Assembly: GCA_965198895.1 (NCBI GenBank)
Contig: OZ240676.1
Location: forward strand, 2,790,001 to 2,854,000
Direction of reading: 5' to 3'
DNA length: 64,000 nt
Source of the DNA: LMUY01 sp965198895
Lineage (GTDB): Bacteria; Pseudomonadota; Alphaproteobacteria; Acetobacterales; Acetobacteraceae
The position numbers were made by a program, and so were the translations under genes. Below the pieces are notes generated by a model. The model did not search any database. It was not told where the DNA came from and worked only from the letters and a program-made list of their open reading frames with translations. Shown piece after piece: positions 18,018 through 26,836 of this stretch (position 1 is the first letter of the stretch; the number at the start of each line of letters is the position of its first letter).

Positions 18018-19097
18018 TCATCCGAGCAAGCGTCCGATGACGCGGGCGGTATAATCCACCACGGGAATGATCCGGCCGTAGTTGATGCGGGTGGGGCCGA
18101 TCACCCCGATCGCGCCCACGATCTTGTCCGCCTCGTTGCGCGCCGGGGCCACCACCATGGAAACGTCAGCGGCCCCGAACAGGCCGCTCTCGGCGCCGAT
18201 GAAGATCCGCACGCCGTCCGACTGCTCCGCCAATTCCAGCAGCTTCAGCATGGTGTCCTGGGTCTCCAACCGGTCGAACAGCACCTGGATAGCGCTGATC
18301 CGCTCGATCCCCGTGACATCTGCGAGAAGCCTGCCCTGGCCGCGCACGATCAGGCTGCCGCCCCACCCGCTGGTGCCCGAGGCCCAGGTCGCGAGCCCGG
18401 CCTCCACCACCTGGGCGGACAGTTCGTCGAGTTGGCTGCGGTTGGCCAGCATCTCGTGGCCGACGATGGTGCGCAACTCCGCCAAGGTGCGGCCGGACAG
18501 GCGGGCGTTGAGGTAGTTGGCGGCGTGCGTCAGGGACGAGGGCGGCAGGCCGGGCGGGATCTCGATCACCCGGTTCTCCACCTGGCCGTCCGCCCCCACC
18601 AGGATCACCAGCGCCCTACCCGGCCCGAGCGGCACGAATTCGATATGCCGCACCGCGCCGTCGCTCTTGGGCGCCAGCACCAGCCCGGCGGCGGCGGACA
18701 GGCCCGAAAGCATGGACGACGCATCGGCCAGCGTGTCCTGCAGCGACCGGCCGCGTGCCTCGAGCGCCCGGCCGATCCGCTCGCGCTCCTCCTCGCTGAG
18801 GTCGCCGAACTGCAGCAGGCCGTCCACGAACAGACGGATGCCCCGGTCGGTCGGCAGGCGGCCGGCGGAGGTGTGGGGGGCGAACAGCAACCCGGCCTCG
18901 GTCAGGTCGGCCATGACGTTGCGGATCGTGGCCGGCGACATCGAGATCGGCAGGAGGCGGCGGGAGAGCGTGCGGCTTCCCATCGGCTCACCGGTCTCCA
19001 CGAACTGCTCGACGATCTCGCGCAGGACGGCAGCGCTGCGCGGATCCAGGCCCGGGGGCAGGTGAGGACGGTCGAAACGAAAGGTCACGTCATCCAT
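18018..19097 (-). CDS. hrcA: Heat-inducible transcription repressor HrcA
   Basis: HrcA represses chaperone operons by binding CIRCE elements, with GroEL needed for its folding. The 359-aa protein has an N-terminal winged helix (DPRSAAVLREIVEQFVETGE, then GSRTLSRRL and SPATIRNVMADLTEAGLL, followed by the HTSAGRLPTDRGIRLFVD signature), then the GAF-like and dimerisation parts, with GPTRINYGRIIPVVDYTARVIG at the end. It leads into grpE. I did not find a CIRCE inverted repeat in the window, so its targets (typically groESL) are probably elsewhere. Confidence 0.96.
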   Translation of the reverse strand: MDDVTFRFDRPHLPPGLDPRSAAVLREIVEQFVETGEPMGSRTLSRRLLPISMSPATIRNVMADLTEAGLLFAPHTSAGRLPTDRGIRLFVDGLLQFGDLSEEERERIGRALEARGRSLQDTLADASSMLSGLSAAAGLVLAPKSDGAVRHIEFVPLGPGRALVILVGADGQVENRVIEIPPGLPPSSLTHAANYLNARLSGRTLAELRTIVGHEMLANRSQLDELSAQVVEAGLATWASGTSGWGGSLIVRGQGRLLADVTGIERISAIQVLFDRLETQDTMLKLLELAEQSDGVRIFIGAESGLFGAADVSMVVAPARNEADKIVGAIGVIGPTRINYGRIIPVVDYTARVIGRLLG

Positions 19098-19202
19098 ATG
19101 GCTACGAAGCTAGGAATGCGTATGCGCCGGGTCAAATCCGGTGATCGGTTGATCGGCACCGTGGAACGCGGGAGGGTCGCTGCCTGGAAGTGGAGGACGC
19201 TG

Positions 19203-19391
19203 GTGAGCGAGTTCGAGCGGGGATGGCAGGCAGCCCTCGAGGCGGCCAAGGCGTGGCACGAGGGCAAGGCCAAGCAGATCCTGGTGCAGGCGGGGCGGTC
19301 GCGCTTCCCCAAATCGCTCGAGCAGCAGGCCGAGACCCATCGGCTGGCGGCCGAAGTGCTCCCGACGCTCACGCCGGAGGTGACGGACTGA
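19203..19391 (+). CDS. Hypothetical 62-aa protein, GTG start
   Basis: A small soluble, helix-rich protein (start SEFERGWQAALEAAKAWHEG). The GTG at 19203 has a perfect GGAGG six bases upstream (19192-19196), which decides this start. In-frame ATGs at 19098 and 19116 would abut or nearly abut the hrcA start codon on the other strand and lack a ribosome site. No family is recognised. It stands between the divergent hrcA and rph genes and may share a transcript with rph, which starts 79 bases downstream. Confidence 0.55.
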   Translation: MSEFERGWQAALEAAKAWHEGKAKQILVQAGRSRFPKSLEQQAETHRLAAEVLPTLTPEVTD

Positions 19392-19470
19392 CCCGGCGGC
19401 TCATCAGACCTCTGGCGTGGTCTCGCCGGGGCTCCTAAGCAACGGCGGATCATACGCGAGGATTTTCCCC

Positions 19471-20181
19471 ATGCGCCCATCCGGCCGCGCCCCCGACGCG
19501 CTGCGCGAGGTCAGCTTTACCACCGGGTTCGCCCGCCACGCCGAAGGGTCCTGCCTGATCCGCATGGGAGCCACCGAGGTGTTGTCCGCGGCCAGCGTCG
19601 AGGGCCGGGTACCGCCGTTCCTGCGCGGCAAGGGCGAGGGCTGGGTTACGGCGGAGTACGGCATGCTGCCGCGCGCCACCCACACGCGCGGCGACCGGGA
19701 GGCCGCACGGGGCAAGCAGTCGGGCCGCACGCAGGAGATCCAACGCCTGATCGGCCGCTCGCTGCGTGCCGTGGTGGACCGCAAGGCGCTCGGCGAGATG
19801 ACGGTGACGTTGGATTGCGACGTGCTGAATGCCGATGGTGGCACACGCTGCGCCGCGATCACCGGGGCCTGGGTGGCACTCAGCCTGGCGCTGAACAAGC
19901 TGGTGGAGAACCGGGTGATCGCCCAGTCGCCGCTGCTTGGCCAGGTCGCCGCGGTGTCGTGCGGTCTGGTGGCGGGCGCGGCGGTGCTGGACCTGGATTA
20001 TGCGGAGGATTCGGCGGCCGATGCCGACGCCAATTTCGTGCTGACGGAAAGCGGCATCGTGGAAATCCAGGGTACGGCCGAGCGCGCGCCGTTCTCCGAC
20101 GCGCAATTCGCCGAGTTGATGCGGCTGGCCCGGCTCGGCACGGCGCAGCTGTACGACATGCAGCTTGCGGCGCTCGGGTGA
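19471..20181 (+). CDS. rph: Ribonuclease PH
   Basis: A 3'-to-5' phosphorolytic exoribonuclease that trims tRNA 3' ends. The 236-aa length fits the family and the chosen ATG at 19471 gives the usual MRPSGRAPDALR start. Family motifs: AEGSCLIRMGATEVLSAASV, FLRGKGEGWVTAEYGMLPRAT, the catalytic-region arginines in the RTQEIQRLIGRSLRAVVD segment, TLDCDVLNADGGTRCAAITGA and DLDYAEDSAADADANFV. The stop overlaps the next gene's GTG start as GTGA, so rph and rdgB are coupled. Confidence 0.96.
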   Translation: MRPSGRAPDALREVSFTTGFARHAEGSCLIRMGATEVLSAASVEGRVPPFLRGKGEGWVTAEYGMLPRATHTRGDREAARGKQSGRTQEIQRLIGRSLRAVVDRKALGEMTVTLDCDVLNADGGTRCAAITGAWVALSLALNKLVENRVIAQSPLLGQVAAVSCGLVAGAAVLDLDYAEDSAADADANFVLTESGIVEIQGTAERAPFSDAQFAELMRLARLGTAQLYDMQLAALG

Positions 20182-20807
20182 CGCGCCTCGGGCGGGGTGA
20201 CCGGCTGGTCCTGGCCAGCCACAACAAGGGCAAGCTGCGCGAGATCGAGGCGTTGCTGGTGCCGTTCGGGGTGGCGGTCGTATCGGCCGGTTCGCTGGGC
20301 TTGCCGGAGCCGGAGGAGACCGAGCCCGATTTCGCCGGCAATGCCCGGCTGAAGGCCGTCGCGGCGGCACGGGCCAGTGGGATCCCGGCCCTGGCCGACG
20401 ATTCCGGCTTTTGCGTCGCGGCGTTGGGCGGGGCGCCCGGCGTGTTCTCGGCGCGGTGGGCGGGCCCCGGCAAGGACTTCGCTGCCGCCATGGCCCGGGT
20501 GAACGACCAGGCCAGCGGGCCGAGCCATGCCTGGTTCGTTTGCGCGCTCTGCCTGGCATGGCCCGGCGGTGACACCGCCACGTATCTGGGCCGGGTGGAC
20601 GGCCGGACCTGCTGGCCGCCGCGGGGGGCGAAGGGGTTCGGCTACGACGCCATGTTCGTCCCCGTGGGCAGCGATGCCAGCTACGGCGAGATGGACCCCG
20701 CCGAGAAACACGCCAGCAGCCACCGGGCGCGGGCGTTTTCGTCGCTTGTGGCGGCCTGTTTGCAACCGGATGGCCCGGCCCGGCGTAGCGTGCTCATACC
20801 GGTGTAA
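20178..20807 (+). CDS. rdgB: XTP/dITP diphosphatase (RdgB/HAM1 family)
   Basis: A house-cleaning pyrophosphatase that hydrolyses dITP and XTP before they enter nucleic acids. The 209-aa protein starts at GTG 20178, overlapping the rph stop. Visible motifs: LVLASHNKGKLREIEALL (substrate/phosphate binding), the metal-binding ALADDSGFCV, GYDAMFVP and the terminal specificity segment KHASSHRARAF. In many Alphaproteobacteria hemW follows rph-rdgB; here a small secreted protein takes that place. Longer upstream starts run through rph in another frame and are rejected. Confidence 0.95.
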   Translation: MTRLGRGDRLVLASHNKGKLREIEALLVPFGVAVVSAGSLGLPEPEETEPDFAGNARLKAVAAARASGIPALADDSGFCVAALGGAPGVFSARWAGPGKDFAAAMARVNDQASGPSHAWFVCALCLAWPGGDTATYLGRVDGRTCWPPRGAKGFGYDAMFVPVGSDASYGEMDPAEKHASSHRARAFSSLVAACLQPDGPARRSVLIPV

Positions 20808-20817
20808 GGACCATCAA

Positions 20818-21129
20818 ATGCTACGAATGTTCGCCTTGAGTGCCGCGCTGCTCGGCCTGGCGGTCGGCCAGGCGCAAGCGCAGTATTATCCGCAGCAAGG
20901 TGGTGGCTATCCGCCCCCGGGGCCAGGGCCGGGGTATCCTCCGCCGCCGCCTCCGCGCGAATTCGCGTACGGGCCGCCCGGCGGACAGTGCGATGCGTTC
21001 TTTCGCACGCCATACGGCCCGCGCCGGTTCGTCTGCCCGATGGGCCGGCCGAAGCCGGTCGGTGCCCCGTGCGTGTGCCCTCCCGGCGATGGCTACGGCC
21101 CGCCCGGGCACGGGCACGTGATCCCCTAG
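20818..21129 (+). CDS. Small secreted Pro/Gly-rich protein
   Basis: A 103-aa protein with a clear signal peptide (MLRMFALSAALLGLAVGQAQA, cleavage near AQAQ). A Tyr/Pro/Gly-rich stretch of about 35 residues follows (YYPQQGGGYPPPGPGPG), then a compact C-terminal part with four cysteines (CDAFFRTPYG, FVCPMGRPKPVGAPCVCPP) that may form two disulfides in the periplasm. GGA precedes the ATG at 20818, ten bases after rdgB. No named family is recognised. Confidence 0.7.
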   Translation: MLRMFALSAALLGLAVGQAQAQYYPQQGGGYPPPGPGPGYPPPPPPREFAYGPPGGQCDAFFRTPYGPRRFVCPMGRPKPVGAPCVCPPGDGYGPPGHGHVIP

Positions 21130-21210
21130 TAAGGGGCTTGAGCGGACACCGATCCCGTCCGGACCATCCCACTAAGTAAAGAAGAGTTACAGAGTAAGGC
21201 GGCTCTGGAG

Positions 21211-21236
21211 GCAATCCTTCAAATATTGAGGATTGC
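21211..21236. promoter_or_regulatory. AT-rich palindrome upstream of the RND operon (operator candidate)
   Basis: GCAATCCT and AGGATTGC form 8-base perfect arms, extended by TCAA/TTGA with one unpaired T, around an ATA centre. It lies about 100 bases before the RND permease start in a locally AT-rich stretch. This would suit a TetR- or MarR-type repressor site or a leader hairpin. No local regulator gene of this kind is present. Confidence 0.45.
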
Positions 21237-21332
21237 ATTCAAGCCGACCTTGAAGGGCGAGCTCACTACCGGCAGACATGTTGGTAACTGGACCGGCTGA
21301 GTCCGGCCATTACTAAACAGCATCGGACTGAG

Positions 21333-24300
21333 ATGAACGCCATAGTATTGGTCGCGTTACGGCGACCTTACACTTTCGTTGTACTCGCTATCATGATCCT
21401 ACTGTTTGGCGGTCGGGCAGTATTGTCGACGCCGACGGACATCTTTCCCCCTATCAAGATCCCGGTCATTGCCGCGATATGGAGCTACACGGGCCTGCTT
21501 CCGGCCGACATGTCGGGCCGGATCGTGTATTACTACGAGCGCTCGATCACCACGACAGTCAGCGGCATCGAACATATCGAGAGCCAGTCGTATTACGGCA
21601 GCGGCGTCGTCAAGATCTTCTTCCAGCCTGGAACCGACATCGCGGCAGCGCAGGCCCAGGTCACCGCCGCGTCGCAAACGATCCTGAAGGTCGTGCCAGC
21701 CGGGGCAACGCCGCCGAACATCCTGGTCTATGACGCATCCTCCGTGCCGGTGCTCAACCTGCAGGTCACGGCGCCCGGCATGACACCCGACGAGGTCTAC
21801 GACCTCGCCTCCAACTTGATCCGGCCGGCCTTGATCTCCGTTCCCGGCGTCGCAATTCCGGCCCCCTATGGCGGCACCCAGGAGGACGTCGAAGTCGATC
21901 TCGATCAGAACAAGCTGCTCGCCCACGGCTTGAGCGCGTCCGATGTCGGCAATGCCTTGGCACAGCAGAACATCGTGTTGCCGGCAGGCGACCAGAAGAT
22001 CGGCGCGATCGACTACATGGTGGTGACGAACTCCACTCCCGCGCAAATCGACACCTTCAACAACCTGCCGATCAAACAAGTTGGCGGGGCTACCGTCTAT
22101 TTGCGCGACGTTGCGTTCGTGCATCGCGGCGGGCCGCCGCAGCAGAACATCGTTGTCGTCAAGGGGCAGCAATCGGTGCTGCTCAAGGTCCTCAAATCGG
22201 GGGATGCCTCCACGCTCGCCGTGGTGGCCGGGATCAAGGCAAAGTTGCCCGCCTTGCTGAAAACCCTACCCGCGGGGGTCAGCATCACGCCGCTGAACGA
22301 CCAGTCCGAGTTCGTCAAAGACTCGATCAAGGACGTGGTGCAGGAGATGGTGACGGCCGCAGTGCTCGCGGGCCTCGCCGTGCTGATCTTCATCGGCAGC
22401 TGGCGCTCCACCCTGATCGTCGCGACCTCCATCCCGCTGTCGATCCTGTCGTCCATCTTCGTCCTGTCCTGCATCGGGCAGGACATCAACGTCATGACCC
22501 TGGGCGGCCTGGCGCTGGCCGTGGGCATCCTGGTCGACGATGCCACCGTGATGATCGAGAACATCAACGCCCATCTCGAGGAGGCGGAGCGGGACGGCAA
22601 GGAGATCGAGCTGACGGACGCGATCATCGTCGCATCCAACCAAATTGTGGTGCCGACCTTCGTCTCCACCCTGTGCATTTGCATCGTGTGGCTGCCACTG
22701 CTGGAACTGGGAGGAGTGGCCGGCTACCTGTTCCTGCCGCTCGCCGAAGCGGTGATCTTCGCGATGATCGCGTCCTTCATCCTGTCGCGCACGCTGACCC
22801 CCACCATGGCGAACTGGCTGCTCCGCGGGCAGGTGGCGGCGCGGCATGCGGGCAAACACGGCAGGCCAGGCCCCTTCACCCGCCTGCAGCGTGGCTTCGA
22901 TGCGCGGTTCGAGCGGTTCAGGACGGGGTATCACGACCTCCTGGGTAGTTTGGCCGCGCGCCGCCGTATCTTCGTCGGTGCCTACCTGCTCGCATCGCTG
23001 GCCTCTCTCCTCCTGCTGGTCTTCGTCGGGCAGGATTTTTTCCCGAGTATCAAGTCCGGCGAAATGGATATGCATGTCCGCTTTCCGTCCGGCACACGGA
23101 TCGAGGAAACCGCGAAGAACGCCGTGCTGGTCGACCAGGAGGTAAGGGCGTTGCTGCCGGGCCGGGTCAACGGCACGGTATCCAATTGCGGCTTGCCGTT
23201 CAGCGGCATCAACCAGGCCTATAGCGCGAGCGGCACGATCGGCACGCAGGATTGCGACGTCACCATCTCGCTCGACAATCCCGTCTCGCCAGTGGCGGAT
23301 TACCGGCAGGTGCTTCGCAAGGGGCTGACGAGCGCTTTCCCCGGGTCGGAGTTCTACTTCCTGCCTGGTGACATTACGGCGCAGATCCTTAATTTCGGCC
23401 TGCCGACGCCGATCGACGTGCAGGTGAGCGGGCGCGACCTCGACGCCAGCTACGCCTACGCCGCCAAGCTCGCCGAACGCATGCAGCACATCGCAGGCGG
23501 CGCGGACGTGCATATCCAACAGATCATGGGGCAGCCGACCTTGCAGTTGGCGTCGCGCCGCAGTGAGGCGCTCGGCACGGGGCTGACCGAGGGCGACATC
23601 GCCAAGAACGTGCTCGCCACCCTGTCGGGCAGCGGGCAGACGGCGCCCACCTACTGGCTCGATCCGAGCACCGGGGTGGCGCATCTGGTGAACCTGGAAA
23701 CGCCGCAGGATCAACTCGAGAGCGTCAACGACCTGCAGACCATTCCGATCGATTCGGGAACCGGGGCTTCGCATAGCGGCCCGGTGCAGATCGTCGGCGG
23801 CTTGTCGTCGGTGACGCGGACGGGTTCACCCGGCGTGGTGTCGCACTACAACATCCGGCCCATCATCGACATTTTCGCCAACGTGGAAGGGCGCGATCTC
23901 GGCGCCGTCAGCCGGGCGGTGCAAGCCTCGATCGACAGCATGTCCTCCGAAGTGCCGCGAGGCACGACGGTGACGCTGATGGGCCAGTCTGTCACCATGG
24001 TATCGGCCTACACGCAGCTGCTCATCGGGTTGGCGCTGTCGATCGTGCTGATCTACCTCATCATCGTCGTGAACTTCCAATCCTGGCTCGACCCGTTCAT
24101 CGTGATCTCCGCCCTGCCGGCGGCGCTCGCGGGAATTACCTGGGCGCTGTTCCTGACCGGCACCACGCTCTCGGTTCCCGCGTTGACCGGTGCTATCATG
24201 TGCATGGGGACGGCCACGGCGAACACGATCCTCGTCGTCGACTATGCCCGCACCCGGCTTGCCGAGCATGGCGACGCGGTGAAGGCGGCACTGGAAGCCG

Positions 24301-24509
24301 GCTACGCCCGGATCCGCCCGGTGTTGATGACGGCGCTTGCGATGATCGTCGGCATGGTCCCGATGTCCCTCAGCAACACGCAGAACGCACCGCTTGGCCG
24401 CGCCGTGATCGGCGGCCTGCTCGTGGCCACCGTGACGACGTTGGTGTTCGTGCCGTGCGTCTTCGCCATCCTCCACCGTTCTCAACCGCGACCGGGGCAA
24501 CCAGCATGA
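21333..24509 (+). CDS. RND efflux permease
   Basis: A 1058-aa inner-membrane proton/substrate antiporter of the RND superfamily, the pump part of a tripartite exporter. It has a single N-terminal helix, a large periplasmic loop, a block of helices, a second periplasmic loop and a final block. The helix 4 proton-relay motif LALAVGILVDDATVMIENI is intact (Asp402, Asp403). The C-terminal half shows the duplicated pattern (GAIMCMGTATANTILVVDYAR). The substrate cannot be inferred. The gene precedes its adaptor with a four-base overlap, the reverse of the common adaptor-first order, and no outer-membrane channel gene follows. Confidence 0.94.
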   Translation: MNAIVLVALRRPYTFVVLAIMILLFGGRAVLSTPTDIFPPIKIPVIAAIWSYTGLLPADMSGRIVYYYERSITTTVSGIEHIESQSYYGSGVVKIFFQPGTDIAAAQAQVTAASQTILKVVPAGATPPNILVYDASSVPVLNLQVTAPGMTPDEVYDLASNLIRPALISVPGVAIPAPYGGTQEDVEVDLDQNKLLAHGLSASDVGNALAQQNIVLPAGDQKIGAIDYMVVTNSTPAQIDTFNNLPIKQVGGATVYLRDVAFVHRGGPPQQNIVVVKGQQSVLLKVLKSGDASTLAVVAGIKAKLPALLKTLPAGVSITPLNDQSEFVKDSIKDVVQEMVTAAVLAGLAVLIFIGSWRSTLIVATSIPLSILSSIFVLSCIGQDINVMTLGGLALAVGILVDDATVMIENINAHLEEAERDGKEIELTDAIIVASNQIVVPTFVSTLCICIVWLPLLELGGVAGYLFLPLAEAVIFAMIASFILSRTLTPTMANWLLRGQVAARHAGKHGRPGPFTRLQRGFDARFERFRTGYHDLLGSLAARRRIFVGAYLLASLASLLLLVFVGQDFFPSIKSGEMDMHVRFPSGTRIEETAKNAVLVDQEVRALLPGRVNGTVSNCGLPFSGINQAYSASGTIGTQDCDVTISLDNPVSPVADYRQVLRKGLTSAFPGSEFYFLPGDITAQILNFGLPTPIDVQVSGRDLDASYAYAAKLAERMQHIAGGADVHIQQIMGQPTLQLASRRSEALGTGLTEGDIAKNVLATLSGSGQTAPTYWLDPSTGVAHLVNLETPQDQLESVNDLQTIPIDSGTGASHSGPVQIVGGLSSVTRTGSPGVVSHYNIRPIIDIFANVEGRDLGAVSRAVQASIDSMSSEVPRGTTVTLMGQSVTMVSAYTQLLIGLALSIVLIYLIIVVNFQSWLDPFIVISALPAALAGITWALFLTGTTLSVPALTGAIMCMGTATANTILVVDYARTRLAEHGDAVKAALEAGYARIRPVLMTALAMIVGMVPMSLSNTQNAPLGRAVIGGLLVATVTTLVFVPCVFAILHRSQPRPGQPA

Positions 24510-25774
24510 TTTCGCGTCGATCCGGTATCCTGTTCGTAACCGTGGGGCTCGCCGTCGCGGGCGGGCTGGCGTTCTACGGCATCTGGTCGCGCGCATCGAC
24601 GATGTCCGACCTTCAGCAGCGTGCCGACGAGGCGGCCATCCCCAAGGTCCAGGCGATTTCACCCAAGGCCGGGCCGCCGGAGCAGAGCTTGACCTTGCCA
24701 GGGCAGATCGATGCGTGGAACCAGGCGCAGGTTTACGCCCAGGTCACCGGTTACGTGGACCATTGGTATAAGGATTACGGCGCCACGGTGAACGCCGGCG
24801 ACGTGCTCGCGACGATCTCGACTCCGACGCTGGACGCTCAGTACGAGGCGAGCCTCGCCAAGCTGAAAGTCGCGCAATCCCAGTACGACATCGCCGCCAT
24901 CACCTCCCGGCGGTACACCGCGCTCACCGGCACGGCCGGCGTGTCGCAACAGCAGATCGACGATCGGAGTGCTGCTGCGGACGCGGCCAAGGCGCAGGTG
25001 GATGCCGCGCAGCAGGACGTCGAAAACTACGCAGCCAAAGTCGCCTTCAAGTCGGTCAAGGCGCCGTTCGCCGGCATCGTCACCGCACGCCGGGTGAACA
25101 TCGGCGACTTCATCGGCGCGAATGGGGCCGACGTCACGCAAGGCGTGTCGCGGCCGCTGTTCACGGTCGCCGACGTTCATCAGGTCCGCATCTTCGTATC
25201 GGTACCGCAGACCTTCGGCGACGTCCTGAAACCCGGTTTGAAGGCCGAACTCCATCTGCCGGGGAATGCGGCGAAATCGGTGCCCGCGCAATTCCTGACC
25301 ATGGCTGGCGGGGTCAGCCCGACCACGCGCACTATCGTTACGGAGTTCGTGGTCGACAATCCGCAGCATGAGTTGCTTCCCGGCGCGTATGTCAGCGTCA
25401 AGATGACGTTCCCCTCCAACCCCGACATCCTGATCGTGCCAGCACAGGCTTTGCTGTTCCGTGCCCAGGGCATGCAGGTCGCCCTGATCGGCGCCGGCAA
25501 CAAGGTGCACTTGCAGAAGGTCTCGGTAGGACAGACGCTTGGCCTCACCGTGCAAGTCACCGCGGGGCTGTCGATGACGGACAAGATCGTCGCAAGTCCG
25601 TCACTGGGCCTATTGGAAGGGCAGCAGGTCGAACCGGTGACGCCCGTTACCGGAAGCCAACCCGGAAGCGAGGGCGCGCCCGCCGCGAATGCTGCCCAGC
25701 CCGGCACGGTAGCAGGGAATTCCGGAACACAAACCGCCGCGGCAAACGAACCGGCTGCAACGGCCGGCCACTGA
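24506..25774 (+). CDS. RND efflux periplasmic adaptor (membrane fusion protein)
   Basis: A 422-aa adaptor linking the RND pump to an outer-membrane channel. It has an N-terminal membrane anchor (SGILFVTVGLAVAGGLAFYG), a lipoyl-type half motif (QVYAQVTGYVDHWYKDYGATVNAGDVLATI), a coiled-coil hairpin (about 115-190), the second lipoyl half (VKAPFAGIVTARRVNIGDFI) and beta-barrel and membrane-proximal domains. The C-terminal 50 residues are a low-complexity Pro/Ala/Gly tail. The ATG overlaps the permease stop as ATGA; the long upstream extension runs through the permease in another frame and is rejected. Confidence 0.93.
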   Translation: MISRRSGILFVTVGLAVAGGLAFYGIWSRASTMSDLQQRADEAAIPKVQAISPKAGPPEQSLTLPGQIDAWNQAQVYAQVTGYVDHWYKDYGATVNAGDVLATISTPTLDAQYEASLAKLKVAQSQYDIAAITSRRYTALTGTAGVSQQQIDDRSAAADAAKAQVDAAQQDVENYAAKVAFKSVKAPFAGIVTARRVNIGDFIGANGADVTQGVSRPLFTVADVHQVRIFVSVPQTFGDVLKPGLKAELHLPGNAAKSVPAQFLTMAGGVSPTTRTIVTEFVVDNPQHELLPGAYVSVKMTFPSNPDILIVPAQALLFRAQGMQVALIGAGNKVHLQKVSVGQTLGLTVQVTAGLSMTDKIVASPSLGLLEGQQVEPVTPVTGSQPGSEGAPAANAAQPGTVAGNSGTQTAAANEPAATAGH

Positions 25775-25890
25775 ACGCCTCCTTCGGCTGCGACGGAGAT
25801 CGCGCAAGCGGTGTGCCATCTACCGGCGTCGGCGGTGGCGCTCGGGCCTCCCATTCCATACCCTGAACTGGCTTGCGATTTCGAAGGAGA

Positions 25891-26832
25891 ATGGATTTGG
25901 CCCATCACGACATTCCGGCCACACCCGACATGATGTTGTGGGGAACACTGGACGCCGCCCGGCCACCCGTGCTGAGCGTCGACTCGGGGGACACGGTCAC
26001 GCTCGCCTCGTTCCCCGCCGGCGGCAAGAACTCCCTGCCGCCGGACCCGTCGCAAGTGCCGGCGGATTACCGGGCGGCCTTGGACGGGCTGGTGCAGGGC
26101 AACGGCGCGCACTTCGTCACCGGCCCCGTGTTCGTTCGTGGTGCTCGGCCCGGCGACACCCTCCAGGTGGATATCCTCGAAGTGACCCCGACCATGGATT
26201 GGGGCTTCGTGGCGATCCTGCCGCTGCTTGGAACGCTGCCGGATGAATTCACCCAATACGAAACGGTCCATCCCACCATCGACCGCGCTCGCAACACCTG
26301 CCGCCTGCCGTGGGGCACCGAACTGCCGCTCGATCCGTTCTTCGGCATCATGGCGGTCGCACCCCCCGCGTCCTGGGGCGCCTGTTCCTCCAACATTCCG
26401 CGGACGTTCGGCGGCAACATGGACAACAAGGAACTGAAGCCCGGGACGACGCTGTACCTTCCCGTGTTCAACGAGGGCGCGCTGTTCATGGCCGGCGACG
26501 GCCACGGCGTGCAGGGCGACGGCGAGGTTTGCATCACGGCGCTTGAAACCGGGTTGGCCGGCAAGTTCCGCCTCACGGTCCGGACGGATTTCCCGGTGGA
26601 GCGGCCGTTCGCGGAGACGGCGACCCACCTGATGTCGATCGGCCTCGACGAGGATCTCGACGATGCCGCGAAACAGGCGGTGCGGGAGATGGTCCTGCAT
26701 GTGTGCCGCCGCACCAATCTGTCGCGCAACCAGGCCTACATGTTGTGCTCGCTCATCGGCGATCTTCGGGTCACACAGACGGTGGACGGCAACAAGGGCG
26801 TTCACATGATGCTAGCCAAGGCGCATTTGTAA
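25891..26832 (+). CDS. Acetamidase/formamidase family protein
   Basis: A 313-aa cytoplasmic hydrolase expected to release ammonia from short amides such as formamide. Family features include an acidic/His-containing core (HFVTGPVFVRGARPGDTLQVDIL), PPASWGACSSNIPRTFGGNMDN, LPVFNEGALFMAGDGHGVQGDGEV and the C-terminal SRNQAYMLCSLIGDLRVTQ. The start is uncertain: AAGGAG (25884-25889) sits too close to the ATG at 25891 and would better serve a TTG at 25897, while a TTG at 25873 lies before it. It is convergent with an amidase gene four bases away, so two amide-hydrolysing enzymes meet tail to tail. Confidence 0.87.
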   Translation: MDLAHHDIPATPDMMLWGTLDAARPPVLSVDSGDTVTLASFPAGGKNSLPPDPSQVPADYRAALDGLVQGNGAHFVTGPVFVRGARPGDTLQVDILEVTPTMDWGFVAILPLLGTLPDEFTQYETVHPTIDRARNTCRLPWGTELPLDPFFGIMAVAPPASWGACSSNIPRTFGGNMDNKELKPGTTLYLPVFNEGALFMAGDGHGVQGDGEVCITALETGLAGKFRLTVRTDFPVERPFAETATHLMSIGLDEDLDDAAKQAVREMVLHVCRRTNLSRNQAYMLCSLIGDLRVTQTVDGNKGVHMMLAKAHL

Positions 26833-26836
26833 CATC

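Noticed and set aside
17679..19391. A 570-codon plus-strand frame across grpE and hrcA
   Set aside because: Most of it is antisense to two conserved genes. Only its last 62 codons, with their own ribosome site, are kept as a possible gene.
22266..23774. A 502-codon minus-strand frame opposite the RND permease
   Set aside because: Antisense shadow; composition is His/Arg/Asp/Gly-rich without a domain.
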